A stretch of 64,000 bases of DNA from Owenia fusiformis (GCA_903813345.2 CAIIXF020000003.1:13590931-13654930); one strand, 5' to 3'; shown: positions 25,219-40,100, counted from the first letter of the stretch. The notes: a model not told the origin generated them from the sequence alone. Numbers and translations: made by a program.

Positions 25219-25589
25219 TACCCTGCGTGCAGAGTCTAGTTAAACTACACTCTGCCTAGTAGAGACCATATTACAGTTTAGTAGCCCCGCCCCCACGACG
25301 GGTACCGGTGACAGTTTGGGTAAATCACTTTTGAACTACGCGCTGACCTTCCACCAATCAGCGAGCTTGAAGAAACATACGCCAAAAGCGTTCTAATTAA
25401 ATATGCTTATGTCATTGGTCAATTCCGGGCTCAACGATGACTTCAGAAGGAATGACCATATAAAGAACGTCGGTCAAATTTGGCCGACAGACACTGATTG
25501 GCGCGGTGAGTTCACAGTTTTATTTTAGTTTGAAAGAGTGAAGACGGAGCTCTCTTTTAAGAAGTGAAGTCAAACGAATGCAAAGGGTA
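25219..25589. mobile_element. TACCCTGCG element with 9-bp target duplication
   Basis: A 371-bp segment starting TACCCTGCGTGCAGAG and ending ATGCAAAGGGTA, flanked by perfect copies of ATATATTTA (25210-25218 and 25590-25598). TIRs are short (TACCCT). Inside are a GC-box-like CCCCGCCCCC, CCAAT-type sites and ATATAAAG, so it resembles a promoter. A 9-bp duplication is typical of Mutator-like elements. A 76-bp internally deleted relative is at 44140. Confidence 0.75.
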
Positions 25590-25598
25590 ATATATTTA

Positions 25599-26710
25599 GG
25601 TTATAAAGTGAGATAATGGATTCAGACAAACACATAGATACACATTTCTAGTTTAAACGATTTTATGGAGGGGGTGGGGATTGATTTGTCAACATGGCAT
25701 TTTCAGTTCTAGAGACTTAGATGGGGTGGGGTAGAATCCTTCTTATATGAGCAGGGGGAGGGGAGGTGACATGTCTTTTAAAGTCGTATGAACCCGGGGG
25801 GGGGGGGGCTTCAGACCAATTTCTTTAATTTGAATACATTCTAAAGCAGTCCGTCGTAGAACTGAATCTATTTATGACATCAAATATCACAAGACACGAT
25901 AAAATATATTATATACATGTATGTATAAAAATATGATTCTGGAAAAGTGTATATTGTATATAAATAGTACAATGGGTACTGGGCTCATATTGCGTTAGTG
26001 CTTCCAATATAGACAGGTTGAACCTTTGGAAACCATTATAGACGAAAGATTGAGGTACACGTACAGTATAATTATAAGCAAATTGATGGAATATATAAGG
26101 ATTGTTAACACAAAAGTGACATTTCGGCAATGTACGAGGTATTTTGCCAAAACTTCTAAACATTATAATTTGGACAATTGAAATAGCTTCCATTTTGAAA
26201 CGAAGAAAGATGACATTTGATAATGGCGTTGGTATTTCAGGTTAATCCACAGGTTTTCAACAAATGGCAACATATGAAAAATACTGATAAGAAAGAATAG
26301 CAATAGTTACACTAAATGAGGAATGCATCAAAGGTGGACAACAATGAATATAACCTTTACACCCTTCGTAACTGTCAGTAACAATTACAATTGAAGTGAA
26401 AATCTAAATAATTCTTCAAACATCTGAATGTAATAACACTGACACCACAATAATTCTCTCAGAAAATAACAAACTAGATACTTGCAATATCATTATACGA
26501 AGATACCAAGGGGCTTTTAAACACATTTCTGACAAAACATGAACTTGTCGTTGAATATATTACGAGTTTTACAATATGGAACCGCAATACACTTCCAAGA
26601 CGGAGTTCCATTTTGAATTCAGAGATCACCTAGATCCCCAAAATCTATAAACAAGAACACAATGAGTTCTAGGATATTATGCGCATATATTCCAAGTTAT
26701 GAATAACATA
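25599..26710. other. Intergenic, G-run and AT-rich DNA
   Basis: Contains G-rich stretches around 25668-25810, then AT-rich sequence. A 94-codon minus frame (25909-26193) has no recognisable domain and no splice context. Confidence 0.45.
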
Positions 26711-27275
26711 CATAAGGGTTATGTACTGGGAGGTTTTGGATACAGGGTTTATCCCAAGGGAAATATGTGAGATACACATATTTCCCGCAGGATAAACACT
26801 GTATCCAAAACCGACCGTACATAACAGATGTATTTCATACCTACTGAGGTTCTAGGTACATCATACCTAATAAAGATCCAAAATTCCAAAACATACTTAA
26901 GGTACTAGGCGTTTTCTTGGTCTTAAAGTTTGCGAGATTTTCAAAAATTTTGAAAAAAAGAAATTTAAAAAAAATTGAAAGAAAATGAGAAAAATGATTT
27001 TGAAAAAAATTGAAAAAAATGTGAAAATTAAATGTGAAAAAATTTTTCTACAAAATTTTTAACAAAATTGAAAAAAATGTGAAAAAAATTTGGTAAACAT
27101 TTTTGGACAAAAAAAATTGAAAAAAAATTTTGAAAAAAGAATTTTCAAAAATTAAATTAAAAAAATGTACAGGAGCGGGACCGGGATGGATACAGCGTGT
27201 ATCCATCCCGGTCCCTAGATACACTATATATTCCCGTTCGTTATGTACCTAGAACCTCAGTAGGTATGAAATGCA
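26711..27275 (+). repeat. Repeat family B, copy 1 (hairpin, A-rich core)
   Basis: Starts CATAAGGGTTATGTACTGGG. A near-palindrome follows at 26732-26811 (GGTTTTGGATACAGGG... back to CTGTATCCAAAACC), then a CTACTGAGGTTCTAGGTAC block, a 230-base run of GAAAAAAATTG-like units, and an end CCTAGAACCTCAGTAGG. The same modules occur reversed at 46131-46830. Confidence 0.8.
26935..27165. repeat. A-rich degenerate tandem repeat
   Basis: Strand-asymmetric poly-A with regularly spaced TTG/TGTG interruptions (TTGAAAAAAATG-like units of about 11-13 bases). It forms the core of repeat family B; the reversed copy at 46131 carries the T-rich complement. Confidence 0.9.
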
Positions 27276-28076
27276 TGTGTATAATATAATGGTTTACACT
27301 AAGTACTGTATGTGTCCTAAATTAACTATTTTTGCATGTATTGATAAGCGGCTTTTTATCTGATACAGAAATATACTTCATCATACCGTTCAAAAATGTT
27401 TTATTACAGAACATGTGCATTTCGAAGTGCCCATTGGACTATGTGCTAAAGTCTTTTAATGCTTGAATTTTAAGACAATCTGTATAGTGAATGTCATTTA
27501 GGCTAGCAAATTGAATTGCCTACATTAATATATTAAATTCTTTACCACAAAGAATTTGTTTTGAGGCGAAGCAATGAGATCAACCTTGTTAACATGACAA
27601 AATGCGTTAAAGCAAGAAACAGTATCCAAATGTCAATATTGCCCAATGTTCCACTTTACGTGTAAGAAATGTGAGCAAATATATTTTTCTTAATTGAAAT
27701 TACACAACAAGCAGCACAGATTGTTTACGATCTGCAGAAATTATATTAGTTATTTTCAATCTTTGAAAATTCTTGGACCTGGTAATATGATGAAATTCTA
27801 TCATCAAGATATGCCAAGTGTTAACATCATTGCGGAGATCCTTTCTGGATCTGTTGCTGCAATGCTCCCATACAATTTGATACTTGCTTTGTTTTTCATT
27901 GTGCGAAATTTTAACTACTAAGCGAATGAATGCACATAGGTAGAAACATATTATATAAAGAATTTAAGTTATGTATCACTTATGACATACTGCTATATAT
28001 GGTTATGGTCCTAAATTCGGATGGCTCCTAAATTAGGAAATTAGATCGAAGCTGGTCTTTAATCAGTGTTATGCAT

Positions 28077-28135
28077 TTACAGCCTTGCATCTGCAATTCC
28101 CTTCGTTGTACGGCTATCCCCGTCAGACCCCTCAT
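28077..28135 (-). CDS. VWDE-like gene, terminal exon n
   Basis: Acceptor TTACTGCAG and 59 bases in matching phase: DEGSDGDSRTTKGIADARL then TAA. Short acidic/basic cytoplasmic tail. Confidence 0.82.
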
Positions 28136-31100
28136 CTGCAGTAAGATTACACAATGAATGTAATGCAATGTGAGACTAGTTTAGGACATATTCAACGTCA
28201 TTACCATATGCACTATATGAAAATAAGGAATGGGGTATGTAAGTCAGATATGTGCAGGAATATGTTTCAATGGACATACACGTTTATAAAAAAAAAGTTA
28301 TGTCTATGAGAAAAGAACAATGCTTTTACAACTACCTGGCTTTGTGTGTGGCATTGAAGTGTGCATCGGATCAATTTTACTTTGTTTCTTAAACTTAATT
28401 GATACCACGATGACAATAATGACAGCGATAAACAGGAGTACTCCTACACCAATGATGATGCCAATCACATGAGGTGCCAAGCCTTGGTTTGGTAGTTTAT
28501 GACAGCCTGGAAAAAGTTTTATGTACTTAATAATTATTTATGAGTAACATTCGGACAACACAGCGAGACATTATATTATTTTTAATCAGAGAGGTATCCG
28601 CATCCTAAATGTAAACCGCGTTTAAATTTAGGATCAGACATCAATCATCCCTCTTCATATTTTTATCTCCCAATGTTGTACACTTCCTTCTGAAAAGTTG
28701 ACAATAAGAAGTTACCGTTCGAAAAATATGTTTAATTTATTTTCATCTTTATATTCGGCGGTTTTAATTAATTCATCGGTCTTATAGGTGCAATTACAAC
28801 CTAAAGAAATCGAGGATTGAAATTAAGATTCACACTTGAACAGGCTTGTTTATAATGTTATCGAATCGGTATACATGTACTTGTTGTTGTCCAACTTATG
28901 CTTGTGTATTTACCTGTTATACTTGTCCATCTAGTGATGTTGACTGATACATCACACATGTCACAGAGATCTCCAAGTTTACTCTTTCCATTTTCATAAC
29001 AGTCGCCATCAATGAAACAAAAGCCGGGGTCAAGGGTAAGGTAGTTCTTATTTGATTCTGGCTTGCAATTCATACATGGGACCCCCTCTTTAAAGTCACC
29101 ATTCTCAAAACAGTCATTTCCAACCAAACACATGTTATTGTGCATAGACCAAGAGTTTGTGTTTTCTGTGACATTGCAAATGTTGCATTTATTGCTTGGG
29201 TCGGCTTCCAGTTGTTGAAAGCACATTCCATCAATAAGACAATGATCATCATCCAAAGTGAGGTTGCCATTGTTGATGTTTGGTTTGCAGTTCCAGCAAT
29301 ATGTGTCGTTTTTACGGAAACTTCCTTCAGAAAAACATTGAGTTCCAACCATACATTTACTATAGTCTCTCGTCCACTGATTTCTGTTTTCTGTTGCATT
29401 GCAAATTTGACAACTGTCATTCGCATACGATTGTAAATGAGCATAACACCTGCCATCTATTAAACATGCCTCTGCATTGACCTTCATCAAAGCAATACAA
29501 TAATTGGGTCACCCTCTCCAATGGACAAATAATGGCATTTTTGATTTATAACAGATTGCAATTTTCTCATTATGTCCTCTTATGTATACAGTGTAAGTTA
29601 AAACAAACGAAATAAAAAAATTATTCTGTTATCACAATATTTCTTACAAGAAAACTTACATTTTGTGAGCAATTTGTAGACCCAAATCCTGTACAATTCA
29701 AACACAATGCGTCGTATGACACGAGGTCAATAGAGTCACTCTTAACATTACCATCATTGCTGACTTCAACTCTGAATCCAATCGCTGGAATTTCTATAAG
29801 AAAAATAAATTTCAAAAAGTTACTCAAGTCATAAATATCCATAAATTCTTTCAAAATTATGCAGTTTTCACGTTTTCACCATTCTGAACACTTTTCGCAT
29901 GATTTTTTTTAGCCAAGACTGTAAAAGAAACCTGAAAAAGCTCCCCCTTGGTAAAAGCTGGTTACGGGCAAGATACTCATTCCTGGATCAAATCATTGAC
30001 ATGAAAATAAAATTAAACAATACTTTTAAAAATGTGAATCGACTCAAACCATATAATCAAGTCATATAACTCTTAATGACTGTTGTGCTCTAGGATGTTT
30101 CCTTTTCAACTATTAGAAGGTTTTGCAAAGATTTGGACACAACATCTGACATAAAAGTGTTCCTTTTTACAAATCGCGGGTGTTTGCTGAAACTGTTGAT
30201 ACACACCTGGAGTTATGGGTGTTTCTGTATAATTCGGCCGTACAGCTCGATCAGTCGGAAATAGTGGGCAAATAATTCTTTGGTATGAGTCGAATTGAGC
30301 CTTTGTAACAAGAATTTCGTCGTTCAAATCCGTGGTTCCATTTTGTCTAATCTATATCACATGGGAACTCGAGTTAGCTAATGAAAGTTGGTTTGCCATT
30401 CATTCAATATATTTAAGTCGCTGACTTATATCAAGACATAATGTGGGCCGAATGAAGATACATGTAGTACTAAAATAAAGGTGCCTCTACACATTATTCT
30501 AAAAAATAAAGTTAGAAAGAGCAAATAAAAGAATATTTTCATTTCTAGTTCGGATGAATGTCGATTAAAATGAACTACCGATTTGAACGTGACAAACAGA
30601 TACTGGTATATCCACTTTGAAAAACTTCGGAGTTATATATACCTGTAATTGTCTCACATAACAAGTTAGATTTGATGCGTCCACGAAGTTTTCTCCCATT
30701 ATCGGCGTTGCTCTACATGGTCTCAAACGTACGTCACACAATCCCCTCTCCGGGACAAATAGAAGTGTCGGGGGAGTTGACCGTTCAAGGGCACAGTCTG
30801 CTCCTGTGTGTTCTGCATCGCATTCGCACGTTCCATTCACACAATTCCCATGATCACTACAATTTCGTGGGCATAACTGGTTCGTGAATTCAGATGGAGG
30901 TCCGACAGGATCACCTTCGTCGTTTATATCCCACATAGATATGTTCCGTTCAACCACAGAGGCTACCTCTGTCCGGAGAGATTCAAGAGTGTCTTCTAAC
31001 CATTCAGTTCCATCTGTAAGCTATACATCGTCATGAATTTCAATTGTTAGTTGTATCATTACATATAATATTCATACAGTCTGGCACAAGTATTGCAACA

Positions 31101-34100
31101 CCTACCATTATATCTAGCACGCATCCTCTGATGTAGGACTCAAGTTCTAGACTTTCGGGTAGACTCTGTGAAGCACTTGCTGCACTCGTGCTGTTAATAG
31201 CTGCTGTACAAAATTCCAAGGCGTTTTCTTCTGTCCACCCAGACGCCGTTGGCCACTGAATATCACAAATGCTTCAATTAATTCCAGGTCAGTTAAGACA
31301 TATATGTATCATCTGGGGGAGATTCCATCTGGGCCCTATACGAATACAGGCAAAGAAATAGACTCCAGAATTTTATCTGGAATCTAAAAAGAAAAAAGAG
31401 AAAGGCAATATACTCCAGATCTACCCCGAGTCTAACAAGTTTAACCTCAGAAAATAATGAACCAATTTCAATTTGGTTTGCTGTTATGAAATGCTCATGT
31501 GGTCCACTTTTAAGGCTGAGAGTAGGTGATTTAATGCGATGTTTGAAGGAGATCTCGATCAGTCTCAGTCAAAGTCAGTAATACTTTCCAAAATTTGACA
31601 CATTTCTGTTAACGAAGTCTTTAATCTCGAAACTGATGCAAAACATTTAAAAGAATAATTTACTCGAATGTAGAAATGCCTTAAAGAAATGATTGACTGG
31701 ATTTTGGACAAAGATATTGAAATAAAATATCTCTATCGGTAAAACTGATGAAGTTAAGACTATTGAATTTTAAAAAATAAGTCTAGAGATTTTGATATAG
31801 TTTTTTTATGCTAAAACTACAGGGTGGGCTAAAAATACCAATACCCAACTTTAAACCAGGATAAAGATAGCTATGTGCAACATGATACATTGATTTATAT
31901 ATCATTTTAATAATAAAACATTTTCAAACAATTTGGTATATAACACTTTGCCATAAAATCAATATTTAAGTTTTATTATACTTATTTTGGAGGCCGGGTC
32001 GCTCTTTCAGGTCTCCAGATTTTAGGGAGATAGTAGATCTGAGGATCTGATCTAATTTTTAATTTATAGATTATCATATTGTTAGGTGAATACATGCTTG
32101 TTTATTTGCATAGTTGTGTGACAGACCTTATTATTTATGAATTTCAGTGTTGTTCATTATTAATAAGTATAATGGGTCTGTTAAAAGACATTAAACGTAC
32201 ATTTTGCGAGGATTTTATTTCCCAACAATACATTGTTTTGTACCATAGATCAAATGAGACTTTGGCATTCCATTACGAAAAAGTGACGTTTTTTAAAAAT
32301 GGATTGCAATGGGCATGGTCAAAATGCTACTAACATGATGAATTAGATTTTCAGCCCTCTGAAAATTCGACTGAAAGAACTTCTTTCGGAAAGATCACCA
32401 AACAAGAATCTTTTGATTTTTTCAGAAAATGTGTATTGACTTCAGTATGAATGAAATGTCCCTTGGTGTTCTGGTCCTGGATTGTTATTGGTTCTCGATT
32501 GGAGGGGAGGGGGATGTTAGACATTCTTTCTTTTCACGTTAGATCATGGTCTTAGGATATATAGGGTCTACTTTTTCTTATGACAGATTTACACTTACAG
32601 TGCTTTTCTGTGTGGTTTCTTTAAAGTTTTTAGTCACCATTCCCTTTGGCTTTTGCGCTTATATATCCAATGCATTCTTCAAATAATAGGAGCTTTGAAT
32701 ATTTGAATTCCCCAGAAATAGAAAAATAGAAAAAACGATTTGATTAGTGATCTAATTTTCTTCTTATGACCGCCATTTTGTTTCAATTACCTTTGTAAAG
32801 TTACATATAGTAAGGGTTTAATGCAATTAATACATTTGTGGCATCGAGATCCTTTGCTTATGTTACCCTGTATTACAGATTACTGGCATTGTTTTCTTTA
32901 ATATGTATGTACATACTTTTCCACTGGAATGGAACATTTCGACACCTGTATCCAAATTGTCCAAAATGTCTTCCTGCAAGTCCTCATCTGTAGGATACAC
33001 GTCGTCGGTAAAATACCCACTTCCCATCATTGTAAGACTGCTCGTTACATTGCAAGCATCTGCGCATGAGAGTTTTCCTTTTGATGTACAAACACAATAT
33101 TGTCTCAAGGTATCTTTCGGTGGAACCCCGTTATTCAAAAATCGCGTGTCTGTTATTCTGAAAGTAATCACGGAATGTGTAGATGCATGCAGGAGGTAGC
33201 AGTAATGTCCAGAAATACTTGATGGCAATTATCACACGCATTTACAATCCACCATATTTAGGGAGCTGGGCCTAGAGCCGGGGGGGGGGGGGGGGGGTAC
33301 TCCCATAAATCGGCTATTTGGGGACGTGCCGCTAGCGTGGGTCACTTTTTCAGCAAAAAATCTATACATGTGGGTCCCATTTTGAAGGAAAACCCCTAAA
33401 TATGGGTCCCGTTTTGATGAAAAAATCCCCAGAACTTGGTCTACTTTTTGAAAATCTTAAAGATGCATTATGCCATAGGTTTCTCCCCAATGATGTCCTA
33501 TTGTTATTGCTCATATAATACCTCACATACCATGGATATATCTTGAGAATAACGTTTGGGTATATTATTGCCGAAATATAGGAAATAATCAACAGAACAA
33601 CCAAACTCAAGAATTTAACACAATCGATTCCTCGGCTATCGAGGGGAATCCCCATTGAGTCACACAAGCGCCTTGAACCAGGGAGCTAATCAGGTTTATG
33701 ATAAACAAATTCAACGACCAATCAGATAACAGGAGGACTTTCCCGGAATATTCAAACTTAAGATTGAATTAATTAATTCGAAAATATTTAGATCGGCCAG
33801 CACAATCGCAAAATTAACACTGAAAGAGGGGACTTCTTCTTTGGCAAGTCGATAGGTGTATATGTGGTGAAACTCAATATGCACAAAAGTCCAGAGGGGT
33901 CTTTATTTTGCTATCCTATGGAATAGAGCCTCTTTAAAACTGGGTATTGTTTTGAAAAAAATTGCCAGAAGTGGGTCTTTTTAAAAATTACTTTAAAGTA
34001 GGTCTATTTTTGAAAGAAAAACCCTAGATGTGGGTCCATTTTTAGAGAAAAATCCCTAGATGTTGGTAGATATTTTGAATCTCAGCGGCACCCCCCTGTA

Positions 34101-37100
34101 CAAAACGTTGAGCAGTGCCCCCTCAAGAAGGCGATTAATTAAAGAGATCATTGCGAATCATGCTCACGATAGGCGTGGTTTCGAGGGAATGATGACAAGT
34201 GGAAGTCATCTCCAAAGGCCAATCTGTAGTCATCTCAGTTTGCAAGTGGAAATGATCAGTTCCACAGGGGCACCCTCTATCAGGTATTCCTAAAGCCCTA
34301 AACCCGAGGAGGGCGGACTACTGATGATGCACAAACGACTACTGAAACAGACCTCGACCGCTCGTCCCTGACCTTGCTCAATGAGTTCTACTTGCTGAGA
34401 GTAGCAAAGCGTGGTTATGTTTATCTAAATGAAATTAACTACTGGTACTCAAATTCATACTAAATATCATTTTGATTGGTGGTATGTCAGTCTTCACCCA
34501 TGGCCATTTTAAGTATGTTGACAATTCATTAGCCGATAGGCGGATTTTCCCAATTTCTCGAATTTTTGATTGATTAATCCATGCTGCTTCCCTTTTTTAA
34601 ACCATCAAACAGATCACGATTGTCTGTGTTTTCTCCATTGTCGTTTACAGTCATTACGCGAACGTTAAAAAATTATGAACAAATATGCGAGTGGCGATTA
34701 TGACGTAGCGGGCAGATATACTATATCTGCCCGCTCGGAGCGGGACGTAAAGCTATATCTACCCGCTGATGAAAATATAAGTTTTTACAAACCGGCTTTA
34801 TGTACCCGTAACACGTCCAAGTATGGGATAAAACCAATTATGTGACGTTGGGGTAAAAACACCTTTTCAATTTTCATCGATTTTGCGAACAATAGCCTAT
34901 TTCGACCAAATTTTACTGTTCAGTTCAAAATTGCATCATTGTCGCGAAACATTCCTAATTGGATATTATATTAATTGATTTCATTCAGATTTGAATCATG
35001 TATGCTTAATGTACATGTTTATGTTTGTTTGTTTGTTACAAATTCATTTCTTCTCCAGTCTGTCCAAATAAGCCCATCTACTGATTCGATTATTCACCAA
35101 GAGACGCAGAAGCCATTTTTTGATGGCAAGATTGATGGATGTATGCTGAAGTACAATTCAACCCCTAGTTATTTGTTCTTTCAGTTCCTGATAGGCTGGG
35201 TATCTTCATAGACCAACTGTTCTAGATGCCTCCTAGTGTGGTCATCAACACGATTGGCATCTGGACAGTAAGGAAGCAATTTGTCTGTGCTGGTGATGTT
35301 GACATTTCAGTCTCCAAAAACTCCAGAGTAGCATTGGACCTGTGTGATAGAGAACTGTCCTATCGGAAATTGAAACTTCTTTCACATGTTTTTTTACATC
35401 CTGAGGAGTCCCTTTTTAACACTTCATTTCAGTAATATTCAGTATAACCACTAAGAGATCCGTACTCGCGAAGCACACACCTGATCGTGGTTCGCGAGCA
35501 CGGATCTCTCTGAGCCAATGGAGAAATATGTTCAGGAGCGAGGAAATGGTGATGCGCGACTATATATTTTACGTTCGCAATGTGAGAATCGTGGTTCGAG
35601 TGGAAACTAGTTTGCGAGGTCAGAACTGATGTTCGCGTTGGTGATAGTCGAGGAAGCATGTACTTGCGCAGCGGGCAGTGCAAAAATGCAGTCTTGGACT
35701 GTTTTTTGTTTGCCCACCGTGCTAGTGAATTTCGTAATATTTTAATGAGGTTTCTCCCCAGGTATCATGAAAAAGAACAATAACCCCTGCAGTGTTCATT
35801 ACATGCTCGTGTGTTGCTCATTCAAGCGCACAAACACTCACACAATATCTTTAGAATACATCGCGGTTTGTAGTCCATGGTATGGAATTCTTATTAGGAC
35901 GTCTAATAAAGGAGCTGGTAGCACACTATAGCGCAGCGATATTTGACCTTATATTAAGATACCTACACATATGCCCCCTAATAATTTTTTCCCTTTTCCC
36001 GATTTGGAGAATACAATGCGACAGAAAATGATATAAAATGATTTCAAATATTTGATTTAGGTTTCTAAGCTATACGTTTGAGGTGATTATTCTCATCAAT
36101 ACAAGAAATATGTTATTAGTACATCGGCGTTTTGTATTGTTTCTCAGACATTAATGAGATATACAGTATGGTACAAATGAATTACTTTTGTATTAGAATG
36201 ACAAATGCTAAAATTATGCTAGTTTTTCACAAAATGGGTCTCAAATATGTTTTGATATACGGGTTGCTATTCCTCGGTGAACATTGCCAATAAAGGACTT
36301 GGCTGATTGCGACTACAGCTAAAATTCTATCTCTCTATCTTGGATATTGCTCAGTTGCTTATAAAACAACCATCAAGACTTGGTCGAATTCATGAGTCAT
36401 TTGAAAATCTGATGATACCCAGCGGTTACGTCAAGGAAGAATTGTAAGGCGTTCGATTGCATATGACTATGATATAAGATGACTATACTATAAGATTAGT
36501 AGACATGCTCTAGGAATATATGAACATTCCAATACCTCTGCAACCTTAAATTAGATATAAATATTATCTATTTGTTATTTTCTTATGTTTCATAAAACTA
36601 ACATAATTTGTTGTTTGACCCCTTGCTATAATATGGATAAATTAAAATGTTTTGAATGGTAAGAAAACATGTTTGCAATCAAAAATTACCTAAATATTCC
36701 ACACAAATCTGTTCAATCTGCTTGGCTTGTATTATAAAAATCAAACAAAATCTGAAAAGCACACTTGTGTAATTACACTAATTATACACCAAAATTTAAA
36801 GTAAAATTATGTAAAGTTTTACATAATGATAATCTATTTTATTGTCCGTATGCTTAGAATAATGGTCCGTGTCTTATAAAATGTATAAAACTTCGATTAA
36901 AAAAAAATTCATTTTGACCCCTTGTGATGAAAAAAATATCAAAACATATGCACCTCCTTGTCTAATTTCTGATTGGTACAATAAGGGATACGGATCCAAA
37001 ATGTGTCCGCTACGTTTGACGCAGGCTAGATAGTAAAAAATTGAAAATCCTCTTTAATGCATATTGTTGCTAGTTATGCATGATATTCGTTGCTGTTTTT

Positions 37101-40100
37101 CATACGGAAACTTATAAGAAATATCACGAAGAAGACCTTTACATGTTGCTACAGAGCGTTGTCATCGACGTTTCACGATGGATAATCAGTTTTGGTTGCA
37201 GCGGGTTCTATCCGAATATTTTTCTAAACTATGCCGTTCCTTCGTAAACAGAGTCTTTGCAGACTTGTAGGCTCGATACACAGTGTTATACTCTAAGCTC
37301 AGAGATCCAGTATGTATGCAAGATAAGGTCAAAATTGCTTTACAGGGATAAGTTTCTTAGATGTTGATGATATCCTTAGTACAATTTGATCTTTAAAGTT
37401 GTACTAAAACCATTGTCAGAATCTCTCATTAGCTTGTGCTTTGCACTTTTTTATTATTTTGACTACAAAGCTAACTGCTATTTTCCAACAAGACACGATT
37501 TATTAAGACGAAACTCAACATCTGAAATGTTGATATTTAAGCGGACTTTTTAAGTCATGTTACCATACCATGTGCCAAGTTATTCTGGAACCAAATCTAA
37601 AAACCGTTGTGCAAATTGTGCAAAGGCTGAACCTAAGTACAGCAAAATTTTAAATGTTAGGAACTACTTTGAATTTAAAAAATAAGCAATCAAAAGGCTA
37701 TATTGCAACAGTATATAATTAAAATAATAGAAACATATGTACTTGTCCTAACTTTTGTATATTTCAGATAGTTATATATAATGTGCAGTAAAGCTCTGGC
37801 GTTTTGTAATTTAGGGAGTTTCAGCCATGTTAATTTTCCGAAAATAACATGGCAGAGAAACATAAAAAAATAATAGGTCACAGATTTGATAGCTAAACTA
37901 CAGAACAAACTAAAATATATACATTTTTTTTATTTATTTATATGATATAGACAGTACAATATAGTGCTGCGGCTAGGCTTAAAAGCATTATTAGCCACAT
38001 CTAGAATTATACTTATATAAGGGGTAAACATAAAAAATTGTAAGCCTAAATGGTAAAAGGCTTAAAAATTAGGACATGTGTAGATGTTTTTATTTCTACA
38101 TACTAGTAAACTGTTTCAATATGGTCCTTTAATTGCTTATTTTTTAGATTTAAAGTAGTTCCAAACATTTAAAAATAAAAAGCATACTGGGCGATATGAG
38201 TATAAAATGATAATTTACCTCCATTTTTCAAGGTTCCCTGGTTCATTTTCAGAATTCTGATCATATTCACCGCATAATCCTTCAGTTCGTGTCCTGTAGT
38301 TCTCGTCAAACCTATCTCCTCTTGGTTTATCCAGATTTGAGGGTGTTATCAATACATTAAATAGACGTCCATCTGATACGGATACCACGGTGCCACTCGG
38401 TAATGTTATCTGGAATTACAGTATAGAATTATTCTATGTTAACATCACTTAGGCTGTACCGAATTAAGATTTAACGCGTTGAACGCGTGAGGTAAGGTAC
38501 AACACAAAGATGGTGCAATTTGAGCAAACTCATGTTTTCATTGTTTCAGAAAGATCTGGTTTTGTTTCTAGATATTTGTATATGTAAATGTCTTTAACAA
38601 CATCCTAGACAGTGAACTTGGCAGTTAATTTCATAGTTACACGTACACAAACTCCGAATGTAGTATACTGTATAACGCGCAGTAACGGTAACGTACAACA
38701 CAAGTGAATTGAATTTGCGTTATACCGTATCTCAGGTAAAACCTACGCTTTATACCGTATACTACATTTGGAAATCTTTCTGAAACGATGGAAACATCAG
38801 TTTGCTCTTTCCGCAACCTGTTGTTGTACTTTACCCTGCGCGTTCAACTACAACGCTTAATTTGGTACGTACCCTGTGAAGATACTGTATTATATGCCAT
38901 TTGTTCCGAGTATTTTGTGATGAATCGGAACAAATGTGACCCAGGCAATAAGTAACTAAAAATCGGCACAGAGTAGCTGATTCCAACGAATGCTATACGC
39001 ATGAATCTGTATATCTGTATATGTCACAATGTTATTTTTACCATATATTCTACCCTTGATCAAGTATATCAGAATTTCCATCGATTATAGTATAATGTAA
39101 ACACAATATACTCAGAAAAGATCTCTAAATGATAGCGAATTCCTGTTCTAGGCAGCCACATTTAAATTTTAGAGTCACGAATTTAAAAAACAATTCCATA
39201 ATTGACAATTCTATAATTGTAATCTTTCTAAAAATTGCTTCAGTTTGAGTATAACTGCATGTGTACAATTCTTTGAAGGGATCAGAAAATTATTCTGAAA
39301 TCCTATATAAGGCAGCCATTTTGAATTTTACAGGGCCCGATTCAGAAAAAACGATAAATATTTGAAATTTACTCTAAGTTGCCTTTCATTTCACAAATAC
39401 ACGATGCCCATGTCAAGCAGCGTGCCTACTAGTCACGCAGTTTGAAACTCTGACAAACTGCGCGCATATTTCAAAATGGGAGACGGGGAGGACACGACTC
39501 CCAAAAAGAGCCAAAATACGAAAAATACAAGGTAAGTCTCGTTCCAAAGATAAAACCATTCTGTGAAGATGAACTTAATTTACTCATAGTACTCAATGTT
39601 TTTCCCGATATAAACCTAGTTATCTCAATATAAGGGTCTTAAGTAACTTCTGTGTTCAAAATTTACAGTGTAAAGTTATATCTATGTATTTTTATCGTCA
39701 TTTGCCGTTTATTCAGCCATTGTGTCTGTGTATGCTAAAATATATAGGATCACTCTATCTGATTAAAGCAGCAAAGTTTGTGTTCAAAACGATAATATCC
39801 CATGATTTAAACATTTTTCTTGTCAAACTGCGCGCCTATATTCACATGTATTTCCCAAACTGCGTGCCTAATATTTCCAAACTGCTTGCCCATCCAAGCT
39901 TGTTTTGTATTATTAGAAAACATAAGCGCCATATTTAAGGCACATATGTGTCTGATGGTAGAATCCCATAATTGAACCACTATGAGAGTCCATCCACCAA
40001 GATGATGATCTGAAAATAATTTTTTTTTCGTTCCCAACTTAATTGTCACTTCTATTATACATTTTGACTTTCAATATGAAAATCTCATAAAATCTGACGA

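Noticed and set aside
25909-26193. 94-codon minus-strand frame
   Set aside because: No recognisable motif, low-complexity surroundings, no acceptor/donor pair in phase.
31818-31830. TACAGGGTGGGCT, like a mariner TIR
   Set aside because: No inverted partner was found within about 1.2 kb, so an element cannot be bounded.
35040-35430. Possible decayed coding segment on either strand
   Set aside because: Several frames read plausibly for 25-40 codons but all hit stops, and no family could be named.
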